From NCBI GenBank assembly GCA_048772705.1, contig JBLWGC010000133.1, positions 1 through 64,000 on the forward strand: DNA of 64,000 nucleotides, given 5' to 3'. Under the pieces are notes generated by a model. That model was not told where the DNA came from, did no database searches, and saw only the letters and a program-made list of their open reading frames with translations. A program made the translations under genes and the position numbers. The DNA is from Leidyana gryllorum EB-2025a. Taxonomy: Eukaryota; Apicomplexa. Positions 20,209-29,671 of the stretch are shown here, piece after piece (within the stretch, counting starts at the first letter, position 1; each line of letters opens with the position of its first letter).

Positions 20209-23200
20209 TTAAGCCACACTGGCAGGCAATGCCGGGAAGGTCGACATATAATAAGTCATCCCTCCGGCTACAGCCAATACCCCGACCCCCGCTCCAACGG
20301 TACCCAGAGCTATAGGTGTGTATTGTGGGGTGACTTCTACCAGGACGAGCTCGACAGCACTACTCGACTCCGCAACCGCTGGGTAACTGGTGAACGCTGA
20401 TGTGGAACTCGCAGACCCAGACGAGCTTCCAGTTGCAGTTTGATCTTTCGTCGTCGAGGACTCAAAAGTCTTGGGGCTCACACCCTCTGTCGAGCCCGTT
20501 TCGAATGTCTCCATAGAGCCCGTTTCGAATGTCTCCAAAGAGTCTGTATCCAATGTCTCGCCGGTTGAACCGGCCGTGGGCGATGGTGGGACTGTCCCTA
20601 CAACAGTGCCATCAGGGGAGAACGTGCTGAATGTTCCGAATGTATCTCCCGTTAACCCGCTTGTAAAGAACGTCTTAATTGTCTCGAGGCTCGACCCCAC
20701 CGTTGGTGATGTCTCGAATGTGTCTCCTGTGAGCGTCACGAAGGAGCTCGACAACGTTTCTTCCGGGTCTGTGGACCAGGTATACCATGATTCTGTGCTC
20801 CTCGGCGTTGACACATCCTCACTCGGAGTCGAAGATCCGTGCGTCGTGGTGTCAGAAGTGTCACCTGATTCAGATCCGCTTGTCTCGGAGATGGACAGCG
20901 TGTCAGAGGTCGACAATGTACCCAACGTTGAGAGAGTGTCCGACGTCGATAGAGTGTCCGATGTGGAAAATGTGTTTGACGTCGATAGAGTGTCCGACGT
21001 CGATAGAGTGTCCGATGTGGAAAATGTGTTTGACGTTGACAGTGTGTCAGACGTCGACAGTGTGTCAGACGTCGATAGAGTGTCAGACGTCGACAGAGTG
21101 TTGGATGTGGAAAATGTGTCCGACGTCGACAGCGTCTCCGAGGTCGATAATGTATCTGAGGTCGACAGCGTCTCCGAAGTGGTCACCGTCTCGAGCGTCG
21201 ATAGTGTCTCGGATATCGAGAGCGTCTCGTATGTGGACGATGTGTCTGAAGTGGACAGTGTGTCTTGTGTGGACAGTGTATCTGTTTCATCTGCCGTGAG
21301 GCTCTTCTCAGAAGAGAGAGAGTAATCAGTGGAAAGTGAAGTACTCTCGAGATCTGAGGTTGAGGTCGCGTCGTTCGACAAATCTAAGGTGAAAGTGTCA
21401 GTTGCGCTCCATGTAGTGGATATATCTTCGATTGACTCAGAAGCTGTAGTGCTCGTGCTATCAGTCGACTTCGTCGAGCCTGACTGAGGGTCGGTGGACG
21501 GCAGGACTGCTATGGAGGATGACTCTGTGAACTGGTCCGACGCTGTCGACGACTTCACTGACCCGCTCCCGCTTGAGGTCCAGTCTTGACTGGTGGTGTC
21601 AATGTCCCCAGCCGTTGAAGACACTGAGTTGTCCGTGCTGATGTCGTTTGTTGAGAACGACGTGATTGGATCGGTAACAGATATCGTCGGAGTCACGTCG
21701 GTTTCCGAGATCGATTGGGTACCTGAGACTCCGCTGGACACTGTTCTACCAGTAGTAGCTGTAAATGAGAGCCACTCAGAAATCGTGCCAGTCGAGGAGG
21801 GGTCGGCGAGCTCCCCTGTCGTCGAATTGGGCGGGCTGGAATAGTCAGCGGACGGTTGAAGTGTCGATTCTGAGAGGGTGTAGCTCCCGATCGAAGAGGC
21901 GGTCTTGATCTCCGATCCGGTTGATTCCTCAGTCGATACTGTGCTGCTCTCAAAGCTGCTGGAGCAGAGGTCGCCTGTGTCCAGAGTCAGAGAGACTGAA
22001 ACGGACTCTGTATTACTCGGCCCAGTTATGGTGGTGAGAAGTTCGGTGAGAGTCACAGATCCCGTGCTCCAAGTGAAGTCAGAGTCTGAGGATTCAGAGG
22101 CGTCCAGGAGTGCGCTGGAGCGGGTGTCTCCTAGAGTCTCTGACTGTGATTCGAAGTCTGTTGACGTGATGTCACTGTCCGTCGAGGAGGTGATGGGAAA
22201 ACTCGTGGAGGAAGGAGTGTCACTGGCCAGATTCGGAAAGGTCATCGAGGATGTGTCGTCAGTATTGACAGTGTCATCTGTGGATTCAGTCTCCGTCTCG
22301 GTCCAAAAGTCGTCAGTTGAGGGGTAGTCGGTCGTCCAGTCCGTAGAGGAGAGGTTTGTGGGGTAAGTGGTTGTGGTGGTGAGATCTGGGGGGGGGGATG
22401 CGGCTACTTGGCAGGCGAGGGCGAGAATGCCGGCGTGGAGCGCCTCAATCAAGTCATCAGCGGTCCGCTCATAGTGGACCACCAAGGCGGTCTCGGGATG
22501 TAAGCCCATAGTGTCATTAATATCGTCAAAAAAGATCATCTTCCACCAGTGAACAAGGCTTGCGGTGAACTCTTCGGTAACCATAACTAGGGGATGCACC
22601 TGTGCGTCTTGCAGTATCTCGGCAACTTGTGCCATGGGAGGAAAGTCGGCGTCAATCTCACATATTAACTCATTCGCGAGGTTTGGGTTAGCTGGTCCCG
22701 GGGGGTTTTGCATCACTCGACTCCACGCATCGGTGATGATAACCGCGATTCGAATAGTATCAGGGTTGTCGGCCGGCAGAGTGAATCCGGCGTGGGAGCC
22801 AGCGGCGAAGGCTAATGTTTCTATGCTATTCTCAGCGTAGCCGTTGCTCGTGCCAGTGTCCCACCTAACAGAAGCGCAGGATTGGCGGAAGAGGTCGTAA
22901 TCATCTGTCATGGGCTGATCTTGTCTATAGCAGGTAAGATCCGGGCGTACGTCAGTAGGTTTATCAGTGAAGGTAGTGATGCCGCCTCGGAAGTGGGGAA
23001 ATCTCGGAACCAATAGGTCCATCATGTCAGGTAGTATCAACCGTAGATCTTCGAGGAATAGCTCAAAATCTCCGGTGCCGTCAATCAATAAATATAGTTC
23101 CAGTGCACGCTTCTCAGCACCACATCGCTCGAATTGTTGTAGATCAGTATTGAAACTATTATCTTCCCATTCAGGGTGTCGATAGAGGAAATCTGCCACG

Positions 23201-23313
23201 GCGGCCTTGTCCCCATCGTCGAGGGGCCTAGTGTCCGTGCCGAGAGCCGTCGCATACAAAAATACAGTCGTTAATTTGAGAAGCATGATGCAGATAAGCC
23301 GCGAGAAGAGCAT
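20209..23313 (-). CDS. Giant Ser/Thr-stalk integrin-beta-like surface protein (array member 4)
   Basis: Single exon, 1034 residues. Signal peptide (MLFSRLICIMLLKLTTVFLY), then an I-like domain at ~35-310 with the family motifs ITTFTDKP, SIETLAFAAGSHAGF, IRIAVIITDA, PPGPANPNLANELICE and ADFPP. The metal-site motif reads LLIDGTGDF, so the fifth position is Asp instead of Ser/Thr. A Ser/Thr/Asp-rich stalk of roughly 670 residues follows, including many copies of a six-residue LSTSDT-like unit. One C-terminal hydrophobic segment (GTVGAGVGVLAVAGGMTYY) follows, with almost no cytoplasmic tail. Heavy O-glycosylation is expected. It stands out from its neighbours by length and missing tail. Confidence 0.83.
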   Translation of the reverse strand: MLFSRLICIMLLKLTTVFLYATALGTDTRPLDDGDKAAVADFLYRHPEWEDNSFNTDLQQFERCGAEKRALELYLLIDGTGDFELFLEDLRLILPDMMDLLVPRFPHFRGGITTFTDKPTDVRPDLTCYRQDQPMTDDYDLFRQSCASVRWDTGTSNGYAENSIETLAFAAGSHAGFTLPADNPDTIRIAVIITDAWSRVMQNPPGPANPNLANELICEIDADFPPMAQVAEILQDAQVHPLVMVTEEFTASLVHWWKMIFFDDINDTMGLHPETALVVHYERTADDLIEALHAGILALACQVAASPPPDLTTTTTYPTNLSSTDWTTDYPSTDDFWTETETESTDDTVNTDDTSSMTFPNLASDTPSSTSFPITSSTDSDITSTDFESQSETLGDTRSSALLDASESSDSDFTWSTGSVTLTELLTTITGPSNTESVSVSLTLDTGDLCSSSFESSTVSTEESTGSEIKTASSIGSYTLSESTLQPSADYSSPPNSTTGELADPSSTGTISEWLSFTATTGRTVSSGVSGTQSISETDVTPTISVTDPITSFSTNDISTDNSVSSTAGDIDTTSQDWTSSGSGSVKSSTASDQFTESSSIAVLPSTDPQSGSTKSTDSTSTTASESIEDISTTWSATDTFTLDLSNDATSTSDLESTSLSTDYSLSSEKSLTADETDTLSTQDTLSTSDTSSTYETLSISETLSTLETVTTSETLSTSDTLSTSETLSTSDTFSTSNTLSTSDTLSTSDTLSTSDTLSTSNTFSTSDTLSTSDTLSTSNTFSTSDTLSTSDTLSTLGTLSTSDTLSISETSGSESGDTSDTTTHGSSTPSEDVSTPRSTESWYTWSTDPEETLSSSFVTLTGDTFETSPTVGSSLETIKTFFTSGLTGDTFGTFSTFSPDGTVVGTVPPSPTAGSTGETLDTDSLETFETGSMETFETGSTEGVSPKTFESSTTKDQTATGSSSGSASSTSAFTSYPAVAESSSAVELVLVEVTPQYTPIALGTVGAGVGVLAVAGGMTYYMSTFPALPASVA
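20920..21260. repeat. Coding minisatellite, 18-bp units (LSTSDT-like)
   Basis: Tandem 18-bp units of type GTGTCCGACGTCGATAGA (plus strand) with drift, inside array member 4. Some longer blocks repeat, for example GTGTCCGATGTGGAAAATG appearing more than once, which suggests unequal exchange. Confidence 0.85.
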
Positions 23314-23590
23314 GTGGACCTTACATAGAGGTTGTCTGAATTACGGCACCGACGGAGCCACAGTTCGTTGACAAAAATCTCAAGGGCAGAAGCCAATCAC
23401 AAACAAGAAATCTCACAGACTGAGTGAGAGAAAGAGAGACGCGTACTGTACCCTCCCAACCCACCTAGATCTGTTTCCACCAATACCTTTGCGAGAATCC
23501 AAAAAGGGAGATCGGTCATCAAGAGAACGATCGATCGATGGGTCACGAAGAAAAGATCGTTCTATCCACTCTCAAATATGTTTGAAAGAA

Positions 23591-24610
23591 CTACTGCGCT
23601 AATATTGACATTTCATCGGCCACAATATCTGTGTAGTACTGATTATCAGACGACGTGAATTCCCATTCTGTGGTTACACTCTCCCAATTCTGTGTAAACT
23701 GCGTGGGCAGCATACTTGAGGCGATGGTACCGAATAAGGCGTCGGTGTGGCATGTAAGTGTTTGAACTCCTGTCCGAATAGCCTCGACCAGGCTTTCGGC
23801 TCTGAAGTCAAATGGTAGAACAAGACCTTCAATGAAAGGCTTTAGATTCATCCGACCTTGTTGGTCATCAAAAAGTATCATTCTCCACCAATCAGCCAAA
23901 TGAGGAGTTTGATGTTCCGTGACAACGACAAGAGGTATGACTTGAGCACTGTGTAGTATATCAGCAACTTGCGATAGGGGTGGAAAGTCCGCCCCCACCT
24001 CACAAATCAGTTCATTGGCAAGATTAGGATTAGCGGGACCTGGTGGGCTCTTCATGAGTCTCCCATAAGTATCAGTGATGACGACGGCGATTCGGAGGGC
24101 TTGTGGACGATCAGATGGCTTGCTGAACCCAGCGTGAGACCCAGCGCTGAAGGCCAGGGTCTCAATACTATTTTCCGGCCATCCGTCTGAGGTGCCCGAC
24201 AGGAAGGCTAATCTCTCGCAGGCCGTCTTGAGCTTGTCAATATCATTGGTCAAAGCACTCTCTTGTTTATAACAGGGAATATTCGGCATCATCACCGTCG
24301 GCTTATCGGCGAAGGTCGTCAACCCACCGTAAAACTCATCGTACTCACTACTCAGGTCCTCTATCAGCTGGGGCAGTAATTGGCTAAATGACTCGATAAA
24401 ACCTTTGAATGTCGATGTGCCATCTTGTAAGATGTATAATTCCAGAGGACGACTCCGATCACATTGCATATAGATCTCTTCATCGTTGATGTATACCTCC
24501 CGACCCACTGGATGTCGACTCAGATATTCTTCCACCTCTGCTTCAGTCGACACCGCACTGGTTCCCCCTTTCACCAGCAATGTGAACAAGAAATAGATCT
24601 TAAAGAACAT
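23591..24610 (-). CDS. Soluble integrin-beta-like I-domain protein (array member 5)
   Basis: Single exon, 339 residues from ATG 24610, chosen because it begins a clean signal peptide (MFFKIYFLFTLLVKGG). The I-like domain is complete (LELYILQDGTSTFKGF, GGLTTFADKP, SIETLAFSAGSHAGF, LRIAVVITDTYGRLM, PPGPANPNLANELICE, ADFPPLSQVADIL). After the domain there is only a ~45-residue tail, ending DEMSILAQ. There is no Thr stalk and no membrane segment, so the product should be secreted or released. It is the last member before the inverted-repeat region and diverges from the gene at 24801. Confidence 0.82.
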   Translation of the reverse strand: MFFKIYFLFTLLVKGGTSAVSTEAEVEEYLSRHPVGREVYINDEEIYMQCDRSRPLELYILQDGTSTFKGFIESFSQLLPQLIEDLSSEYDEFYGGLTTFADKPTVMMPNIPCYKQESALTNDIDKLKTACERLAFLSGTSDGWPENSIETLAFSAGSHAGFSKPSDRPQALRIAVVITDTYGRLMKSPPGPANPNLANELICEVGADFPPLSQVADILHSAQVIPLVVVTEHQTPHLADWWRMILFDDQQGRMNLKPFIEGLVLPFDFRAESLVEAIRTGVQTLTCHTDALFGTIASSMLPTQFTQNWESVTTEWEFTSSDNQYYTDIVADEMSILAQ

Positions 24611-24800
24611 TTTGTCCCACCAAATATATTGAGTTTGACCCAACACACCAGCAGTTCGACCAAACAGGTTCCGAGATCCGACCTGCGGGACCTTTGGACA
24701 CGCGAATGCGCAAGCCACCTTAAGCTCTTTTCCGGAAATTACTCCAACTGACGGTACGCAAACTACTCAAACTGACGGTATCCCTCACCACTTACCTACC

Positions 24801-26424
24801 ATGTCTTCTATCTACGTCAAGCAGTCCAGCATTCCACAAACTTCCTTGAAGGTAGACAACGATACACTTCAAATGAAGATTAACCGTCATCGTCAGAACG
24901 TGGAGGCGCAAGAGACAAATCTACTAAATGCCAAGAACAGGAAAGCCAAGAATACTATCCGTACTCAGCTCGACAGATTAAGGAACCAAACTATCGATTG
25001 CCACAATTTGATTGTGGATATGTCAATACTGAGTTTGTACGCCACATTACCATTACACATCAGCGTAGGGCACCTGATTTTGGACAGTCTCGTTGACATG
25101 TCGCATGAGATATTCATCACCACGTGCCAAATGACATCGATTTCGAATCATGTGATCCAGTTTGCTAAGGAGGCAACAATTTCTTGTGTCGGAGCAGTCA
25201 CCAACCACGCCACTTTGCGTTGCCGTCACCGCTTACGGCTCTTCGCCGAAAGACTCACTAACTATGGTGAGCTGACAGCCACAACGCTGTGTATTGACGT
25301 CAAAACGACGTTCGCAAATGTGCAGTGCGGCTTAGTCAGGGGGCAGCGGATCGGGATCGAAGCCCCAGCGGTGATCAACGGCATCGATTACTTGATTGAT
25401 GAGAAGGGGCGGAAAGTGAGGTGTTTGCAGGGCAATGTTCCCTCCATTATAGCAACGTCCACAGATACTACATCCGGTGCCTGTTATGTCAAAATCAAAG
25501 CAGCTGATTGTCTTTTGATAGAGTCAGCTTTGTTGGCGGACGGGGATATTGAGTTTCGACGGCATCCCCATTTGAAGGCTGCAGAGTCCACTCGCTTGCA
25601 CCAGAGAGGAATGGTGTATGCTACACGGAGAATCACCTGTGACATGAGAGATCTGTACCTCATGGGACCCAACCTTCTTCATGAACCTTCATTTCTGCTT
25701 GGTGATATCTATTGGGACGATGGAAGATGGCAAACACACGGGGCCCCACGATGCCTCTTGAGGCTGCTCAAACCTGCTGAATTCGATCCGTCGGAGTTTA
25801 TGACAGTACGGTGTCATTGCAACCAACCTGCTCTGTGCGTGGATTGCAGAAAGAGAATCAACAGAGAAGAGCCCGTGAGTACCACTCTCTCTGCAGAGCT
25901 CAAAGAAGTCAACCGTGAGTACCACTCTCTCTGCAGAGCTCAAAGAAGTCAACCGAGCCTGTCTCTACGACATCCGTCCATGCCTCAGAAGACACATGCG
26001 TGGGATGAAGTGCATTGGCAAAATGGTGATGAATGTGCAAAATCTGTATGGCTTGGGTACCGAGGAATTTCAGATCACCGATCAGGCACCCTACAGGCCT
26101 GAAAAGTGGAGATATCGGTGGGTGGCGAAACGGCCCGCAAATGGATGGCATCTCTCAGCATCGGGATTATCTGTCCAACGGAAACGCTGGGTTCGGACAA
26201 CGACCATTGGAGTGGACGATAAATCTTACACGAACTGTCACGCGCTCACGAGTTCCACCTCCATCTTATTACACGACCTGCAACCGGCAGTCCACATGGA
26301 CGTTCCTGTCGCAGAGGTTTTTCACGGCCACTTGGTGTACGGCTTTGTTGAAGAAGCATCTAGAAGGCTACTTCATATGGCCACCATGGCAACAATAGCT
26401 TCCATCAAACAAGATTGGCATTAA
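24801..26424 (+). pseudogene. Unrecognised-family protein, frame broken by 40-bp tandem duplication
   Basis: Paralogue of the minus-strand gene at 28046-29518. It is open from ATG 24801 to ~25914, and a second frame, open to 26424, continues the similarity after a 40-bp exact tandem duplication (25875-25954). Shared features are the LTNYGE...VKTTFANV block, LADGDIEFRR and MVYATRRITCDMRDLYL in the middle, and WRYRWVAKR near the end. The short alternating hydrophobic pattern in the centre suggests a beta-helix or bactofilin-like stack, which is inference only. There is no signal peptide or membrane segment, but a coiled-coil-like N terminus. Excision of a 22-nt segment could restore frame, but such an intron would be far shorter than others here; I therefore call it probably disabled. 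Confidence 0.5.
25875..25954. repeat. Exact 40-bp tandem duplication
   Basis: Two identical 40-bp copies (25875-25914 and 25915-25954) head to tail inside an open frame. Each starts GTGAGT and contains CTGCAG 17 bases in. The length is not a multiple of three, so the frame changes. Confidence 0.95.
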
Positions 26425-26488
26425 TGGTACCTGTTAGGAAAGGCGTAAACCTTTGACCCTATGCTGTCCAAAGTATTTTTGGAGACAC

Positions 26489-27870
26489 TCGGAATTTTTG
26501 GGTCCGCGTCAGTCTGAGAAGAAGTGACCGCCAAGACTTCCCATTCCAACCTTTTGTGGACACTTTACGTTTCGAAGACAACGGAGAGACACTGTCGTTG
26601 GTAAACCACAGTGCTTTCCCTTCGAGGCGGCGTGTTTACTGAGGAGATTTTGTTGTTAATTCACTGCCATGCGTTTGTGGAAAAATGGTCGCGGTGGACG
26701 CCAGCGATTCAAGAAAATGCTATCTGAAACTGAAGCTATCGGCTATCTGACGTCTCCGCGCTGTTGACGTAAAGGTTCCATCAGAAGAGATCGAAGAAGT
26801 CATCACCCCACCACAAAGTGATGCCTCTCAATCTCTTCTCAATACGCCAAAAGCGGCAGTGTACCGCTCATCAGCGGTCACTGTCGGGTGGGTTCGCAGT
26901 GGCTCGCTTGAAGCGACCTCGTACCTCACAAGAAGTGGTGGTGGCCACGCTCGTAGCCGTGGTCGCGGGATGATTCATGATCTCCGGCGCCCCGCAGTCG
27001 GGGAACACCACCAACTTCGGTGGGAGGTGAGGCAGGATGGTGGCTGTCGACCGTTTCTTGCGGTCGGCAGCGAAGTGACATATCGCTCCACGCGGCATTT
27101 GCTCTTTGGAGTGCGATGGCAGTTTTGGCGACAATCGATTCAATAGAAGTTGAGGTCGAATTGTCGCGCTCTATTTATCTGAGATTCACTCTGTGAGCGG
27201 AGAGCTCATATGAGGAAAACTGTGGCGGAAACGCTCACAGTTTGACGGAGAAATCCGTCAAAGTCTCGTCGGTCGATCAGATCGGCGGGAGTCTGTCTAC
27301 GAGACAGACATTTGTGTATGTGTTACTTTCGTGTTGATGGACAAACCGATTCATTAAATGTACACATCACACTCCGCTTGCCGTCTCTGTATTGGGAGTG
27401 AGCGTCGCAGATCGCTCACCTCACCGTATCTCGATCCCCACACATTGATAAGTCCCTCGTTGGGGGACCACCTTCGGTATGTCAGAACCTCATTGCTCCT
27501 ACTGAGCAAAGAGGAGCAGAAGCGTTTGTAGTTGTAGCCGACCCTCCTCGCCCGGGGCTCCTCCAATGCCCCGAGGCCGATCTGACGTCCAATTTTCGTC
27601 TGAGACGTGTGGGACCCAATAATGGGAGTGCTGCGACCCACAATTTGTGAGAGCCCACGCAGCGTTTGCCTGAATCCATCTCAGAAGATTCTGAATGGAA
27701 TCGGAGCTGTGCCGTGGCGCAAAACCGTTTAGTGCTCAGCGGCGCTTTGGTCCCCCTTTGGTGTTCGATAGAGTGCTGTCTCCACGATTCCAGGCGATCT
27801 GAATGGCTAATGTTCCGTTTAAGCTCAAATGTAGCGACATCTGACTCTGCCCTGATATCAATCACTCCAT
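26489..27870 (+). repeat. Left inverted arm
   Basis: 1382 bp. From outside inwards it holds a weaker-conserved ~200 bp, a segment with an ACCGCT/AGCGGT hairpin, a hairpin cluster (27191-27309) and a well-conserved ~500-bp block that is open on the minus strand. The inner boundary is at CACTCCAT, 27863-27870. Confidence 0.9.
27191..27309. other. Cluster of three hairpins in the inverted arm
   Basis: Three consecutive inverted repeats: CTGTGAGCG with its complement 32 nt later (27191-27240); TTTGACGGA with a GAAA loop and complement (27241-27262); GTCTGTCT with an ACG loop and complement (27291-27309). The right arm carries the same set at ~30230-30355, with one stem mismatch. They could form in RNA or extruded DNA. 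Confidence 0.75.
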
Positions 27871-28018
27871 TGCTGAGCTCAGAGGCGGAAATGATATATG
27901 TACGCGAGTGAGGAGCTCTGCACTCGTATGATTTAACACTTACTGGAACATTCAGATTACTTCTAGGGGGACCATATTCATTCTGATACAGTGAAACTTT
28001 TACAACGCTTGTTGTCAC
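27482..28018 (-). CDS. Arm-associated open frame, uncertain coding
   Basis: A 178-codon minus-strand open frame running from the spacer into the left arm. Its arm portion recurs as 128 codons on the plus strand in the right arm (29677-30060), with few amino-acid changes (e.g. RRKLDVRSASGHWRSP in both). Preservation without stops could mean selection, or simply a recent duplication. The composition is Arg/Ser-rich, no domain is recognised and no good splice partners were found. A further open stretch in the same orientation (around 27143-26871; PRGAICHFAADRKKRS) is also kept in both arms. Confidence 0.25.
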   Translation of the reverse strand: MTTSVVKVSLYQNEYGPPRSNLNVPVSVKSYECRAPHSRTYIISASELSNGVIDIRAESDVATFELKRNISHSDRLESWRQHSIEHQRGTKAPLSTKRFCATAQLRFHSESSEMDSGKRCVGSHKLWVAALPLLGPTRLRRKLDVRSASGHWRSPGRGGSATTTNASAPLCSVGAMRF

Positions 28019-28045
28019 ACTCGAAACATGAAGGAACGGCTGATC

Positions 28046-29518
28046 TCATTTTCGGGCGATGAGGTCACGTACACATTCTTGGGCTCTCAGGGTCCGGGAC
28101 ATGCATGTCATGTTAGTATCTTCGTACAGTGTGTCTCCTTTCAGCAGGTGCTTCATCGCGATCGGAAGCGGCACCGGGGATGAAACCGTCCACCTGACAC
28201 CTGTCTGAGTGCTCAATATGCTGTCCTCGTCATAAATCCACTCATTCGTGCCTGTGGAAGTCTTCAATTCCATGGAGATCAAACTCTCAAGCTCCCACTC
28301 GTCGCCTCCTTCCCGTCTCACCACCCATCGCCACGGCCAATCTCTTGTGCGTTCCGATTTATCGAGTGAGTACACCAAAGGACACACTTGAATGCCGAAA
28401 ACAGCACTGGCCAATAACGATAAGCCATCTTTAGCTTCGATCCCTCTCAGCCGACAAGGATAGGTTCTTTGAATGTCTCGAATTTCTGCAAATCGAACCG
28501 TCTGACAAGAGACGATACTGGGACCTTCACAGACACCGGTGGTCACCCTCCCTTTGGCCTCCACCCCCTGCCAAGGCCATCCCCGATCTTCAATTCCGAC
28601 AATCCCAAGAGCCCAGGGTAACCCCTCCAACGCGGCCAGTCCCGGGACGTACACCTTCGCCATGTCCACGACCACTTGAGTAGTAGAATATACCAAACCT
28701 CGGACCAGCAGACGAGAAGTTGAATGATTATCGTCGAGTCGACGGAATTCGATGTTTCCTTCGGCGAGCACCTCGCCAGTGATGACGCACTCACAACTTT
28801 CAACCACAATCATCGCTGACCCACCGGCATAAGCAGCTGCAATGATCCGCGAGATGCCTTTTGATCGTCTCCTTCCCGCGCGATCGCTGACAAAATCCGT
28901 CCCAATCCATACCCTTTTGGCCTCCAACCGTATGCTCACGCCTATCAGCCTTGCATCGCCCAAGTGTGCGAACGAATCCTTTGTTTTGATGCTGAGACGG
29001 TGAGCGGAGATCTCCCCGTAGTTGGTGAGAGAGAGAAAGTCGAGGCGACCAACCTTTCTTATGCGGAGAGCGCTGTGATTGATAACGCGATTGTTCGTTT
29101 TCAAAGTCGCATCCCCTTCGAACTCCACCACGTGCATCTTCGGCGCAACAATCTGCCCCGCCTCGATGTGGATGCTTGCACTCACCCTGCATGATCTGTC
29201 GACGATCAACTTGCCCACTCTGATTCTCGTTTCCTCGGAGACAAGCGAGGCCAGGAGGGATATGGGGACCGCCGCATTGCTTGCGTCCAGATACGACGCC
29301 TTGAACTCGTGGAATGTTGCGCGTACAGACTTTCGTACTCTCTCCGAAAGTAGACAGCTGCATCGTAGTCTCTCCCGTAGATGAGACAGGTTGCGGTAAT
29401 GCTTTTCTATCAACGATTTGACAGTTTGATCTACTGGTCCCATCTTCCTCGAAGTTGCGGCAGTGACGTAAATCGACGAGTCGCACATGGATACGATTTG
29501 ACTTATAGCTGTTGCCAT
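28046..29518 (-). CDS. Unrecognised-family protein inside the inverted-repeat structure
   Basis: Single exon, 490 residues from ATG 29518. Helical N terminus (~1-85), then a region to ~330 with many short alternating strands (RIRVGKLIVDRSCRVSASIH; LTNYGEISAHRLSIKTKDSF; LAEGNIEFRRLD; LVYSTTQVVVDMAKVYVPG). This suggests a repetitive beta solenoid such as in bactofilins or pectate-lyase-like folds; this is inference. The C-terminal third contains TRDWPWRWVVRREGGDEWEL. It lacks signal peptide and membrane segments. It is the intact paralogue of the gene at 24801-26424 and sits between the two inverted arms, so it may be cargo of the element. Confidence 0.6.
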   Translation of the reverse strand: MATAISQIVSMCDSSIYVTAATSRKMGPVDQTVKSLIEKHYRNLSHLRERLRCSCLLSERVRKSVRATFHEFKASYLDASNAAVPISLLASLVSEETRIRVGKLIVDRSCRVSASIHIEAGQIVAPKMHVVEFEGDATLKTNNRVINHSALRIRKVGRLDFLSLTNYGEISAHRLSIKTKDSFAHLGDARLIGVSIRLEAKRVWIGTDFVSDRAGRRRSKGISRIIAAAYAGGSAMIVVESCECVITGEVLAEGNIEFRRLDDNHSTSRLLVRGLVYSTTQVVVDMAKVYVPGLAALEGLPWALGIVGIEDRGWPWQGVEAKGRVTTGVCEGPSIVSCQTVRFAEIRDIQRTYPCRLRGIEAKDGLSLLASAVFGIQVCPLVYSLDKSERTRDWPWRWVVRREGGDEWELESLISMELKTSTGTNEWIYDEDSILSTQTGVRWTVSSPVPLPIAMKHLLKGDTLYEDTNMTCMSRTLRAQECVRDLIARK

Positions 29519-29671
29519 GGAACGTACGGTATGTAAAAGTAAGTAGTGTGCAAGAGGTGGTCAGCTCCGCTCTTTCGTACAGTTTTTCCACCATACCTGT
29601 CAATTCATCGAGCCGTAGTCTATCGCGCCAGAACGAAACACAGAACAAACTCTTCTCTCACTGAATTATTT

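Noticed and set aside
20471-21325. 284-codon Val/Ser/Asp-rich open frame on the plus strand
   Set aside because: Antisense of the LSTSDT stalk of array member 4; its repetitive composition mirrors the real gene.
24801-25200. Tail fibre or phage-like origin for the unrecognised gene family
   Set aside because: A beta-solenoid-like pattern alone is not evidence of phage origin, and the context is eukaryotic.
25875-25954. Normal spliceosomal intron spanning both duplicate copies (62 nt)
   Set aside because: Joining the first GTGAGT to the last CTGCAG leads to a stop within about 25 codons, so it does not restore the frame.
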